A DNA stretch of 56,917 nt, from contig JAFMVE010000040.1 in NCBI GenBank assembly GCA_025499705.1, positions 1 to 56,917 of the forward strand, written 5' to 3'. The DNA comes from Carboxylicivirga caseinilyticus (lineage in GTDB: Bacteria; Bacteroidota; Bacteroidia; Bacteroidales; Marinilabiliaceae). The notes below the pieces were generated by a model. It was not told the origin of the DNA and did no database searches. It was given only the letters and a program-made list of their open reading frames with translations. The translations under genes were made by a program, and so were the position numbers. Below are positions 1-7,566 of the stretch, piece by piece. Numbering within the stretch: the first letter of the stretch is position 1; every line of letters begins with the position of its first letter.

Positions 1-148
1 ATACCCAGTCATTGGTAAATTTGGTTGATGAGTTTGAGAAAAAGCCAGAGTTGTGCTGTTCAATTCTTAACTTTAGGTTTTGAGTTTGACCAATATAAAA
101 TCTGTCAAATTTCTCAGAATAAATTATATAAACGTGGTATTTGACCAT
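1..148 (-). CDS. GIY-YIG nuclease domain protein (3' part cut by window edge)
   Basis: The minus-strand frame from ATG at 148 reads 49 codons to the window edge without a stop. The translation begins MVKYHVYIIYSEKFDRFYIG and continues with QTQNLKLRIEQHNSG. This is the first half of a GIY-YIG fold: VYIIYS and FYIG are the two signature strands, and the Arg in LKLRIEQHNSG is the expected catalytic helix residue. Small one-domain GIY-YIG proteins of this UvrC-like family are usually 80-100 aa and common in Bacteroidota, often beside tRNA or rRNA genes; their role is mostly unknown. It lies just after the tRNA-Phe terminator, on the same strand. The C-terminal half is outside the window. Confidence 0.8.
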   Translation of the reverse strand, partial: MVKYHVYIIYSEKFDRFYIGQTQNLKLRIEQHNSGFFSNSSTKFTNDWV

Positions 149-160
149 GACTAAAAATAC

Positions 161-198
161 AAAAAAAAAAGGTTGACTTCTTTCGAAATCAACCTTTT
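161..198 (-). terminator. Rho-independent terminator of the tRNA-Phe operon
   Basis: Read on the minus strand, AAAAGGTTGATTTC pairs with GAAGTCAACCTTTT (14 bp with one G-U pair) around a GAAA loop, and a run of ten T follows. It sits a few bases after the second tRNA-Phe. Confidence 0.85.
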
Positions 199-201
199 AA
201 G

Positions 202-274
<73 letters not shown>

Positions 275-276
275 TT

Positions 277-381
277 GTTATTTCTACCGAAGTAAAAATA
301 ACGAACAATAACCCTTTACCCTTTAATATTAGTTCTGTCCTCACAGAACTAACAAACCCTAAAATCAGTCTCTCAAGACTG
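277..381 (-). other. tRNA spacer made of three tetraloop hairpins
   Basis: The spacer between the two tRNA-Phe copies contains three short hairpins in a row. At 277-302 an 11-bp stem (one G-U pair) closes a TTCG loop on the minus strand. At 331-350 an 8-bp stem pairs AGTTCTGT with ACAGAACT. At 366-381 a 6-bp stem pairs CAGTCT with AGACTG. None is followed by a T-run, so they are unlikely to be terminators. They may guide processing of the tRNA precursor (inference). Confidence 0.55.
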
Positions 382-382
382 G

Positions 383-455
<73 letters not shown>

Positions 456-513
456 ATTCTTTAAAAATCCCCATTTTTCGGGGCTTTCAGGAGCATTTCG
501 TTCAAATGCGGTG

Positions 514-544
514 CAAATATACGGAAAGATTCTTTACTACAAAA
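514..544 (-). promoter_or_regulatory. Promoter of the tRNA-Phe operon
   Basis: On the minus strand, TTTTG (544-540) is followed by an 18-nt spacer and TATATTTG (521-514). This matches the Bacteroidota -33/-7 consensus TTTG and TAnnTTTG. The expected start of transcription is near 507, about 50 nt before the first tRNA. Confidence 0.7.
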
Positions 545-606
545 TCATTTTTGAAAAATTACTTTTTCTTTTTTTGATGAGGTGTGCTAATTTACTTGAT
601 ATTTAG

Positions 607-614
607 TAATTTTG
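607..614 (+). promoter_or_regulatory. -7 box TAATTTTG before the M16 peptidase
   Basis: TAATTTTG is an exact match to TAnnTTTG, 18 nt before ATG 633. It overlaps an in-frame TTG at 612, so that TTG should lie upstream of the mRNA start and is unlikely to be the start codon. No clear -33 box was found. Confidence 0.55.
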
Positions 615-632
615 CGCCTCATAAATTTTTTA

Positions 633-1853
633 ATGGAATATCAGAATTTCACTTTGCCAAATGGCATTCGCATAATTCATAAGCAGGATAAGTCACATGT
701 AGGGTATTGTGGGTTGATCATAAATACCGGATCGAGAGATGAGGAAGAAAAAGAACATGGTATGGCTCATTTTATTGAGCATGTTGTGTTTAAAGGTACC
801 AAAAAAAGAAAGGCTTATCATATTTTAAGCAGGTTGGATGACGTTGGAGGAGAATTAAACGCTTATACAACCAAAGAAGAGACATGTATTTACGCCTCTT
901 TTCTGAAACAGGATTTTCAACGAGCCATTGAATTAATTCATGATATTACTTTTAATTCGGTTTTTCCGGCTAAAGAACTGGAAAAAGAGAAAGAGGTGAT
1001 TGTTGATGAGATTAATTCATATAAGGATAGTCCGGCTGAATTGATATATGATGAATTTGAAGAAATGGTGTTTGCCAATGATCCAATGGGTAGAAATATA
1101 TTAGGTACGCCTAAACATTTGAAGTCATTTGGAAAAAAACACATTCAGCAGTTCATTGATCGTAATTACAATACCGATCAGATGGTGTTTGCCAGTGTTG
1201 GTAATGTATCATTCAAAAAAATTGTAGCCTGGGCTGAAAAATATCTGGGTACAGTACCTACAAATCTGAGACAGTACAATCGGCCTGAGGTGTGTAAGTA
1301 TATTCCTAAATCTTTGACAATTGAAAAGGATACCCATCAAAGTCATGTAATCATCGGGAATGTTGCTTACGATTTTAATAACCCCAGTCGATTACATCTT
1401 CATTTGTTGAATAATTTATTGGGTGGGCCTGGAATGAATTCAAGATTGAATATGGCATTGCGCGAAAAAAATGGAATTGCATATAATGTTGAGTCGAGTT
1501 ATACACCTTATTATGGAACCGGAATTTTTTCGATATACTTTGGAACCGATCCGGAAAATCTTTATCGTTCCTTTTCAATTATTGACAGAGAGTTAAAGAA
1601 ATTAAAAACGAAAGAATTAGGATCGCTGCAACTTCATAAAGCTATAAGGCAATTAAAGGGACAGATGGCTATTTCGGCTGACAATCGTGAAAACCTGATG
1701 TTGAATATGGGTAAAAGCTACCTTTTGTACGATCAGGTCGATAGTCTGTATGATGTGTATAAGAAAATTGATTCAATCACAGCTAAAGATTTGCTCGATA
1801 TAGCCAATGAGATACTGGCAGATAATCAATTGTCGTATTTAATTTATCAGTAG
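633..1853 (+). CDS. M16 family zinc metallopeptidase
   Basis: The 406-aa protein matches the short bacterial M16B peptidases (processing-peptidase-like). The N-terminal half carries the inverted zinc motif HFIEH (two His ligands plus catalytic Glu), followed by the downstream ELNAYTTKEET segment expected to supply the third ligand. The C-terminal half has the inactive-domain signature GGPGMNSRLNMALREKNGIAY. No signal peptide is visible, so it is probably cytoplasmic. ATG 633 is chosen over an in-frame TTG at 612 because that TTG forms part of the -7 box. An O-methyltransferase starts 2 nt after the stop, so the two are cotranscribed. The physiological substrate cannot be read from sequence. 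Confidence 0.9.
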   Translation: MEYQNFTLPNGIRIIHKQDKSHVGYCGLIINTGSRDEEEKEHGMAHFIEHVVFKGTKKRKAYHILSRLDDVGGELNAYTTKEETCIYASFLKQDFQRAIELIHDITFNSVFPAKELEKEKEVIVDEINSYKDSPAELIYDEFEEMVFANDPMGRNILGTPKHLKSFGKKHIQQFIDRNYNTDQMVFASVGNVSFKKIVAWAEKYLGTVPTNLRQYNRPEVCKYIPKSLTIEKDTHQSHVIIGNVAYDFNNPSRLHLHLLNNLLGGPGMNSRLNMALREKNGIAYNVESSYTPYYGTGIFSIYFGTDPENLYRSFSIIDRELKKLKTKELGSLQLHKAIRQLKGQMAISADNRENLMLNMGKSYLLYDQVDSLYDVYKKIDSITAKDLLDIANEILADNQLSYLIYQ

Positions 1854-1855
1854 AA

Positions 1856-2500
1856 ATGGATTATTCTATAGAACTGGAACAATATATTTTAGATCATATA
1901 GACGAGGAAAGTGATGTATTAAAAGAGCTTAATCGTCAGACCCATATAAAGATGCTACAGCCACGTATGTTGAGTGGTCATGTTCAGGGACAGATTCTGA
2001 AGATGTTGGTGCAGATGATTGCTCCGTTAAATGTACTTGAAATTGGAACATTTACAGGTTATTCTGCTATCAGTATGGCACAAGGTCTGGAAAAAGAAGG
2101 AGCACATATCGATACCATTGAAATTAATGATGAACTCGAGCCATTTGTTGTTCCTTTTCTTCAAAAATCAGGTTTTGATAAAAAAATCACCATGCATATT
2201 GGGGACGCCTTGGATGTTATTCCAAAGCTTGAAAATAAATATGATTTAGTATTTATGGATGGTGACAAACGCGTCTATCCACAGTATTACGATTTAGTTT
2301 TTGATAAATTGAATCCTGGTGGCTATATTCTGGCAGATAATATATTATGGGATGGTAAAATAGTTCAGGAATTAAAAAAGAATGACCGTTATACTAAAGG
2401 AATTCTTGAGTTTAATAATAAGGTTAAGAACGATAGCAGGGTTGAAAAAGTAATACTGCCAATACGCGATGGAATTTTTATGATTCGGAAAAAAGCCTAA
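1856..2500 (+). CDS. SAM-dependent O-methyltransferase, caffeoyl-CoA OMT-like (YrrM/TrmR type)
   Basis: This is a class I methyltransferase of 214 aa. The SAM-binding motif I is LEIGTFTGYSAISMA, the acidic end of beta-2 is TIEIND, and the metal/active-site region is FMDGDKRVYPQYYD followed by LADNILWDG. These are family 3 O-methyltransferase features, including the Asp and Asp-Asn divalent metal ligands. Known bacterial relatives methylate catechols or, as TrmR, 5-hydroxyuridine in tRNA; which applies here is not determined by the sequence. It starts 2 nt after the M16 peptidase stop codon, which indicates translational coupling. Confidence 0.88.
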   Translation: MDYSIELEQYILDHIDEESDVLKELNRQTHIKMLQPRMLSGHVQGQILKMLVQMIAPLNVLEIGTFTGYSAISMAQGLEKEGAHIDTIEINDELEPFVVPFLQKSGFDKKITMHIGDALDVIPKLENKYDLVFMDGDKRVYPQYYDLVFDKLNPGGYILADNILWDGKIVQELKKNDRYTKGILEFNNKVKNDSRVEKVILPIRDGIFMIRKKA

Positions 2501-2548
2501 ACTTTTTTAGGTAGAATATGTTTTCATCTAACATTAACCATTGAAATT

Positions 2549-3043
2549 ATGAAAACTGCAATTTTTTACGGTTCATCACTTGGAAATACTCATTTTGTTG
2601 CTGAAAAAATTCAGATGCAATGGCCGGATGCTGATTGCAGATCGGTTATTGATTTGCGAAGTGATGATATTCTGAAATATGATTTTATTATTTTAGGAAC
2701 ATCTACCTGGGGAGTGGGTAATTTACAGGATGACTTCGAACTTTTTGTTGATTTATTATTGTCACTCGACCTGAGAGATAAAACTTTTGCTCTTTTTGGA
2801 TGTGGAGATCAACAAACCTATCCCGATACTTTTTGTAATGGCATGGGTAAGCTTTATCATCTTATTGACGTAAAAGGGTGGAAGATTATTGGAGATTGGT
2901 CAACTGATGGGTACGATTTTTCTGAATCAGAAGCAGTGATTGATGATCGTTTTGTTGGTCTTGCTTTGGATGAAGATAATGAACCGGATATGAGTGATTA
3001 CCGAATAAAGCATTGGGTTGCTAAATTACAGCAAGAGTTGTAA
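2549..3043 (+). CDS. fldA: Flavodoxin (long-chain)
   Basis: A small soluble FMN electron carrier of 164 aa, typical of long-chain flavodoxins. The phosphate-binding loop is GSSLGNTHFVAEKI near residues 9-22. The isoalloxazine-contacting loops are GTSTWGVGNLQDDFE (near 53-67) and FGCGDQQTYPDTFCNGMGKLY (near 86-106). It probably replaces ferredoxin under iron limitation or serves low-potential reductions (family knowledge). It lies 48 nt after the O-methyltransferase on the same strand and ends tail to tail, with no gap, against a minus-strand gene. Confidence 0.93.
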   Translation: MKTAIFYGSSLGNTHFVAEKIQMQWPDADCRSVIDLRSDDILKYDFIILGTSTWGVGNLQDDFELFVDLLLSLDLRDKTFALFGCGDQQTYPDTFCNGMGKLYHLIDVKGWKIIGDWSTDGYDFSESEAVIDDRFVGLALDEDNEPDMSDYRIKHWVAKLQQEL

Positions 3044-3295
3044 TCAGGTGATTAATTTGTCAAGGTCCTGTTTTTCAAAAAGAGTAGGATAGTCTTCTAG
3101 AAAGTTTTCCATAACGATACGCATAACGGCCTCTCTCATAAATTTAGACTTATTGCCAATTTTGTACTTTTTGCAGTAAATTTCTATTGCCTGGTTCTCT
3201 TTGTCGTTCAGTAAAAAGGTGGCCTTGTGTTTTCTAATCAAAGCCTTATCGCGATTTAATATAGCTAATTCCTTCTTCTTGTCTATTTTAGTCAT
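3044..3295 (-). CDS. Small ribbon-helix-helix-like protein, function unknown
   Basis: An 83-aa basic protein. The core KATFLLNDKENQAIEIYCKK followed by YKIGNKSKFMREAV resembles a ribbon-helix-helix DNA-binding fold: a short beta strand, a helix, a G-N-K-S-K turn and a second helix. MetJ/Arc- and MobC-like proteins look similar, but no partner gene (toxin or relaxase) is present. It is convergent with flavodoxin: its stop codon complement starts at the base after the flavodoxin stop. The coding potential is reasonable because the reading frame is intact and the composition protein-like, but the assignment rests on fold resemblance only. Confidence 0.6.
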   Translation of the reverse strand: MTKIDKKKELAILNRDKALIRKHKATFLLNDKENQAIEIYCKKYKIGNKSKFMREAVMRIVMENFLEDYPTLFEKQDLDKLIT

Positions 3296-3442
3296 GCACT
3301 CATTCGCTTATGCTTCACAAAAATAGTAAAATACCTGCTATCTGAAAATTTCAATCGCTTTACCTGCCAGCAGAAATCCGACACCTGTGGTTTTTGAGTC
3401 AATAAATTTATTTTTGGAGTTTAAAAATTAAAAAATCAAACT

Positions 3443-3450
3443 TAAATTTG
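3443..3450 (+). promoter_or_regulatory. -7 box TAAATTTG before yebC
   Basis: An exact TAnnTTTG match 34 nt before ATG 3485. An imperfect -33 element (TTT at 3420-3422) lies upstream at plausible spacing. Confidence 0.5.
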
Positions 3451-3484
3451 CATTTTTATTTAATACATCATTAATAATATATAA

Positions 3485-4195
3485 ATGGGACGCGCATTTG
3501 AATATCGTAAGGCCACCAAGTTAAAGCGCTGGGGAACGATGGCCAAGACTTTTACAAAGATTGGAAAGCAAATTACAATGGCTGTTAAGCAAAGCGGCCC
3601 TGACCCGCAAAGTAATTCTCGTTTGCGTGTGTTAATGCAAAATGCCAAGGCTGCCAATATGCCAAAGGATAATGTGGAAAGAGCTATAAAAAAAGCTACT
3701 GCACATGATTCAGGTGATTTTAAAGAAATTGTTTACGAAGGATATGGACCATTCGGAACAGCTTTTATGGTTGAAACTGCTACTGATAACACTACCCGTA
3801 CTGTAGCTAATGTTAGAAGTTACTTTAATAAATATGGAGGTTCGTTAGGAACAACTGGCTGTGTTGACTATATGTTTGAACACCAGTGTAACTTTAAAGT
3901 AGTTATGAAGGAGGGAATAGATCTGGAAGAGCTGGAACTGGAAATGATCGATTGTGGTATTGATGAGATTTTCGAAGATGAAGGATCTATCATGATTTAT
4001 GGTGGTTTTGAATCATTCGGACCGATACAGAAATATCTGGAAGAAAATGGGTTTGAAATCGAAAAGGCTGAATTTGAGCGTATTCCTCAGGATACAAAAG
4101 AATTAACTGAAGAGCAAATGGTTGAAATTGATAAACTCTTAGCTAAATTTGAAGAAGACGATGATGTAACTAACGTTTTCAATAATATTAAGTAA
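3485..4195 (+). CDS. yebC: YebC/PmpR family protein (TACO1-like)
   Basis: The 236-aa protein starts MGRAFEYRKATKLKRWGTMA and continues with a motif-rich N-terminus (FTKIGKQITMAVKQSGPDPQSNSRLR, split here at FTKIG / KQITMAVKQ) and ANMPKDNVERAIKKA, all diagnostic of YebC/TACO1. The acidic middle and C-terminal domains (EGYGPFGTAFMVE, DDDVTNVFNNIK) complete the three-domain fold. Members were described as transcriptional regulators, and mitochondrial and bacterial homologues act on ribosomes during translation of difficult sequences. It is transcribed alone, with its own -7 box and a strong terminator immediately after. Confidence 0.95.
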   Translation: MGRAFEYRKATKLKRWGTMAKTFTKIGKQITMAVKQSGPDPQSNSRLRVLMQNAKAANMPKDNVERAIKKATAHDSGDFKEIVYEGYGPFGTAFMVETATDNTTRTVANVRSYFNKYGGSLGTTGCVDYMFEHQCNFKVVMKEGIDLEELELEMIDCGIDEIFEDEGSIMIYGGFESFGPIQKYLEENGFEIEKAEFERIPQDTKELTEEQMVEIDKLLAKFEEDDDVTNVFNNIK

Positions 4196-4216
4196 GTTAT
4201 CACTCAAAATATTTTG

Positions 4217-4251
4217 AAAGGCGGTAATCGAAATTCGGTTATCGCCTTTTT
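4217..4251. terminator. Bidirectional terminator between yebC and the wHTH gene
   Basis: AAAGGCGGTAATCG pairs with CGGTTATCGCCTTT (14 bp, two G-U pairs) around a 5-nt loop. A T-run follows on the plus strand and an A-run precedes it, so it can end both convergent transcripts. It overlaps the stop codon of the minus-strand gene. Confidence 0.8.
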
Positions 4252-4846
4252 ATAGATAATCAATCATGTTGAGTTGAATCAGTTCATTGATGATGTCTAT
4301 AATTTCATTCATGTTTTCGTTTGGGATAGATGCTTTGTCTGAAATTTCTTCAATCGTTAAATACTGTCCGTCGGGGAAAGGCAGGTTGTAAAGAAAAAGT
4401 CCCTGGTGGGTTGTCAGGTGAATTTTCTTTTCTTTTCTATTTCTGTTTGAGCCAGAAACAATGGTAACACTACTGAATAATTTACCATTCCTTGCCAATG
4501 AAAATTGCATACCTGCATTTTGTTTTTCCCGAATTCTTACAGTTTTTATCCATTCAGTTTCTGTGTTACCAAACTCTTCCTCCAAATCGAGAGTAAATTG
4601 TATTTTGCTATGTGCTAGTTCGTAACGAAAGTATGGTCTTTTGCCTTCGTTCACCTCTTTTTTCGATAATATTTCAAGTTCAGACAAGGCCTCCAGAAAT
4701 TCCTGTATTGTTTGAATGTGAAGTCCCAGTCTGGAAGCTGCTTCAGATGCAGATATCGTTTTGTAATTTATTAATAACCTGAATATGTCTTTTGCAAAAC
4801 TCTTCGAAAGGTAATTGCCTAATATGGCCGCTTTTTCAAATTTCAT
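4250..4846 (-). CDS. Winged-helix DNA-binding protein, unknown role
   Basis: This 198-aa protein is not one I recognise by name. Residues about 15-65 form a helix-turn-helix: FRLLINYKTISASEAASRLG then LHIQTIQEFLEALSELEIL, a winged-helix pattern like ArsR/MarR-type domains. The C-terminal stretch (LTIEEISDKASIPNENMNEI) suggests a second HTH-like unit. Between them lies a basic beta-rich segment. It starts 2 nt after the stop of the membrane-protein gene at 4849-5673, so the two form one operon. Three 16-bp-spaced repeats upstream of that operon are candidate binding sites for this protein (inference). Confidence 0.6.
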   Translation of the reverse strand: MKFEKAAILGNYLSKSFAKDIFRLLINYKTISASEAASRLGLHIQTIQEFLEALSELEILSKKEVNEGKRPYFRYELAHSKIQFTLDLEEEFGNTETEWIKTVRIREKQNAGMQFSLARNGKLFSSVTIVSGSNRNRKEKKIHLTTHQGLFLYNLPFPDGQYLTIEEISDKASIPNENMNEIIDIINELIQLNMIDYL

Positions 4847-4848
4847 AA

Positions 4849-5673
4849 TTAGGAAAATAAACCAATTTTTACCGAATTTAATCTGTCTAAAATTCTAACC
4901 TTACTGCCATTCATATAAAAATCGGCAAATGTTATCATTAATTTACCTAATGATTCACACAGGTTATCAAAGGCAAGATCATCCCTGTAATCCAGATAAT
5001 CTTTTTGAGAGATATGAACTGATACTTCACCATCAAAATCAAAAGCTATCCAGGTTTCTTTTAAATAATCGAATCCTGGGTTATATAAAATGGGATATTC
5101 TTCACCCATCTTAACCGGAACTAATACTATTCTGTTGGATTCAACATAGGTCATGCAAACCAGTATTTTTTTCAGGTAGTTTCCAAAATCTATCAAATCA
5201 TATTTCGAATAGTTAACCTTGCCTGCTGGACGTGGCCTCTCTGTGTAGGAAGCGGAGCCTTCTTCAACATCCCATGCAGCTAATTCCATTATTTCCCTTC
5301 CTCTGTATTTAAGTTTTTTCTGAAAAACAAGATACATCAGCCAAAACAAGAAAATGTATACAAAAAGTAATCCCAGTTTAAATTCAATATTGAAGGATGG
5401 GGCAGGACCATTTAAATTTTCAGGCACCTGAATTGAAAGCATTACCAGACCAAGGGTAAGTAAATAGAAGGTACTTATCAGTAAATAGTAATTGTTTGTT
5501 TTATAAAACGACCAAAATCCGAAGAGAAATGCATAAATAATCATAAGAATTCCCAGGATCTTAAATGCTGTTTGGAGGTTAAAAACAATCAAACAAAAAA
5601 AGAAAACAATAAACGATACGATGGCAGGTACTAATCCTTTAATACTTCTGTCTGGTTTTAACTTGCGTGTCAT
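4849..5673 (-). CDS. Membrane protein with four N-terminal TM helices, unknown function
   Basis: A 274-aa protein with four hydrophobic segments in the first half (about residues 14-32, 34-54, 62-80 and 96-115). A soluble C-terminal domain of about 150 residues follows and contains KYDLIDFGNYLKKILVCMTY and WIAFDFDGEVSVHISQKDYL. I do not recognise the family. The hydrophilic half probably faces the cytoplasm, because Lys/Arg-rich KKLKYRGRE follows the last helix. It is the first gene of a two-gene unit with the wHTH protein 2 nt downstream, a layout that fits membrane sensing coupled to a regulator, though nothing proves this. Confidence 0.6.
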   Translation of the reverse strand: MTRKLKPDRSIKGLVPAIVSFIVFFFCLIVFNLQTAFKILGILMIIYAFLFGFWSFYKTNNYYLLISTFYLLTLGLVMLSIQVPENLNGPAPSFNIEFKLGLLFVYIFLFWLMYLVFQKKLKYRGREIMELAAWDVEEGSASYTERPRPAGKVNYSKYDLIDFGNYLKKILVCMTYVESNRIVLVPVKMGEEYPILYNPGFDYLKETWIAFDFDGEVSVHISQKDYLDYRDDLAFDNLCESLGKLMITFADFYMNGSKVRILDRLNSVKIGLFS

Positions 5674-5697
5674 GACTTTATAATTTAAAAATTATAA

Positions 5698-5736
5698 ACT
5701 ATATTATTAATGAACTATATAAATTTAATACTATAT
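5698..5736. repeat. Three ACTATAT direct repeats with exact 16-bp period
   Basis: ACTATAT occurs at 5698-5704, 5714-5720 and 5730-5736, so the starts are exactly 16 bp apart. The flanks are AT-rich and only loosely similar. The block lies 25-63 bp upstream of the start codon at 5673, in the expected promoter region of the membrane protein/wHTH operon. It may be an operator array. Confidence 0.6.
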
Positions 5737-5892
5737 GATTAGTCTTGTCAATATATAATTAGAGTTATTTAGAGTTGAAAAATTATTTAGAATAATTTTA
5801 AAGAAGGTGTCAGAATATGAGATAAGTCCTAGGATGTTCTGTTTGATATTCTTAATTTTCAGGTTTTAGAAATAACAAGTAAACCAAATAAT

Positions 5893-7263
5893 ATGCAAGA
5901 CTTAAAACAATACATTGAAGATAATAAACAACGGTTTCTGGATGAACTGTTTGAATTAATTCGTATACCTTCAATTAGTTCCATTGCTGATCATAAACCT
6001 GATATGATGAAGGCTGCGGAACAATGGAAAAAGATATTGCTGGATGCGGGTGCTGATAAGGCAGAAATAATGGAGACAGAAGGGAATCCGGTTACTTATG
6101 GAGAAAAGATTATTGATCCTTCGTTTCCAACTGTAATGGTTTATGGTCATATGGATGTAATGCCGGTTGATCCAATCAGCTTATGGGATACACCGCCTTT
6201 CGAACCTGAAGTACGCAATGGTAAAATCTATGCACGGGGTGCAGATGATGATAAAGGGCAAGCGTTTATGCATGCAAAAGCTTTTGAATATTTGGTTAAG
6301 ACCAATCAGTTGAAATGTAATGTTAAGTTTTTAATTGAAGGCGAAGAAGAGGTAGGATCTCCAAATCTCCCAAAGTTTTGTGAAACAAATAAGGATATGT
6401 TGAAATCAGATGTTATACTGGTTTCAGATACAGGAATGATAGCGCCGGATGTTCCTACGATTACAACCGGACTTAGAGGATTGGCATATTGGGAGGTTGA
6501 AGTTACCGGTCCAAATCGTGATTTACATTCAGGATTATTTGGTGGTGCTGTGGCCAATCCAATTAATGTGCTGGCTCGTATGATTACTCAAATGGTTGAT
6601 AAGAATGGACATATAACCATACCTGGTTTTTACGATGATGTAATTGAGGTATCTACTGAAGAAAGAGCTTTGATGGCAAAGGCTCCGTACAATCAGGAAG
6701 AATATAAAAAGGCCCTTGATGTTAAAGAACTTTATGGAGAAAATGGTTATACAACCAATGAACGCACGGGCATTCGTCCTTCTTTTGATGTATGCGGTAT
6801 TTGGGGAGGCTATACCGGTGAGGGTGCAAAAACCGTATTGCCATCAAAAGCCTATGCAAAAATTTCCTCGCGTTTGGTTCCCGATCAGGATCATGAGAAA
6901 ATTGCCGATCTCTTTATCAATCATTTCGAATCGATAGCTCCGGATTATGTAAAAGTTAAAGTGAAATCATTACATGGGGGACAGGCTTACGTTTGTCCGA
7001 TTGATGTGCCAGCATATAAGGCTGCAGAAAAAGCATGCGAGACAGTATTTGGAAAAAAACCAGTGCCTGTTCGTAGTGGAGGGTCTATTCCAATCATATC
7101 AACTTTTGAACAAATTCTTGGTGTAAAATCTGTATTAATGGGATTCGGGTTGGAATCTGATGCCATTCATTCTCCAAATGAGAATTTTTCGTTGGAACAA
7201 TTTTACAATGGCATTGAAACAATTCCTTATTTCTATAAATATTTTGCAGAAATGAATAAGTAA
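5893..7263 (+). CDS. M20 family dipeptidase
   Basis: The 456-aa zinc peptidase belongs to the M20 carnosinase/CNDP-type dipeptidases. The first zinc site is YGHMDVMPVDP (His86; catalytic Asp88), the bridging Asp lies in GADDDKG (near 119), and the base and ligand Glu pair is EGEEEVGSPN (151-152). Further ligands lie in VSDTGM and, near the C-terminus, in AIHSPNENF. A dimerisation lid domain is inserted around residues 200-340 (DLHSGLFGGAVANP). There is no signal peptide, so it is cytoplasmic and probably cleaves dipeptides for amino-acid recovery. It is a single-gene unit followed by two stacked terminators. Confidence 0.93.
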   Translation: MQDLKQYIEDNKQRFLDELFELIRIPSISSIADHKPDMMKAAEQWKKILLDAGADKAEIMETEGNPVTYGEKIIDPSFPTVMVYGHMDVMPVDPISLWDTPPFEPEVRNGKIYARGADDDKGQAFMHAKAFEYLVKTNQLKCNVKFLIEGEEEVGSPNLPKFCETNKDMLKSDVILVSDTGMIAPDVPTITTGLRGLAYWEVEVTGPNRDLHSGLFGGAVANPINVLARMITQMVDKNGHITIPGFYDDVIEVSTEERALMAKAPYNQEEYKKALDVKELYGENGYTTNERTGIRPSFDVCGIWGGYTGEGAKTVLPSKAYAKISSRLVPDQDHEKIADLFINHFESIAPDYVKVKVKSLHGGQAYVCPIDVPAYKAAEKACETVFGKKPVPVRSGGSIPIISTFEQILGVKSVLMGFGLESDAIHSPNENFSLEQFYNGIETIPYFYKYFAEMNK

Positions 7264-7277
7264 GTTATAATTTTTAT

Positions 7278-7301
7278 CCCTTTAATTAAAAAAGGGTTTT
7301 T
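7278..7301 (+). terminator. Terminator 1 after the M20 dipeptidase
   Basis: CCCTTT pairs with AAAGGG around a 7-nt A/T loop, followed by five T. The stop codon is 15 nt upstream. Confidence 0.65.
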
Positions 7302-7323
7302 GAAATTATTCTAATAATATTTG

Positions 7324-7365
7324 AAAGTCATCTATCTGTTTTATAGGGTGGATGACTTTTTATTT
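7324..7365 (+). terminator. Terminator 2 after the M20 dipeptidase
   Basis: AAAGTCATC pairs with GATGACTTT, and the stem can extend inward by four pairs including G-U. The tail is T-rich. Together with the hairpin at 7278 it insulates the glutamine synthetase promoter region. The remaining sequence (7366-7526) is AT-rich with no further recognisable feature. Confidence 0.6.
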
Positions 7366-7526
7366 ATAAAAGAAATGAATTTATAATGTTGGTTTAATTA
7401 CGGGGTTATTTCTTTATTCTTTCAAAAAAATATCTGTTTTGCTTGTAAAATGAAGCTTTTTTATATTGAAAAATAAAAAATTATCAAATTTGACCCTAAA
7501 AATGATGGTGATATGATAAAAAAATC

Positions 7527-7534
7527 TATTTTTG
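7527..7534 (+). promoter_or_regulatory. -7 box TATTTTTG before glutamine synthetase III
   Basis: An exact TAnnTTTG match 32 nt before the start codon; no convincing -33 box. The predicted leader is about 25 nt. I found no nitrogen-regulator site that I could name. Confidence 0.55.
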
Positions 7535-7566
7535 CTCCTGCTAACTCGATAAAAAATTAAGCGAAT

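Noticed and set aside
469-483. CCCC...GGGG hairpin before the tRNA-Phe genes as a terminator
   Set aside because: No minus-strand gene lies upstream of it in the window and the tRNA promoter is further upstream, so it is more likely a leader hairpin.
3044-3295. Antitoxin of a toxin-antitoxin pair
   Set aside because: The RHH-like protein has no adjacent toxin gene; neighbours are flavodoxin and yebC.
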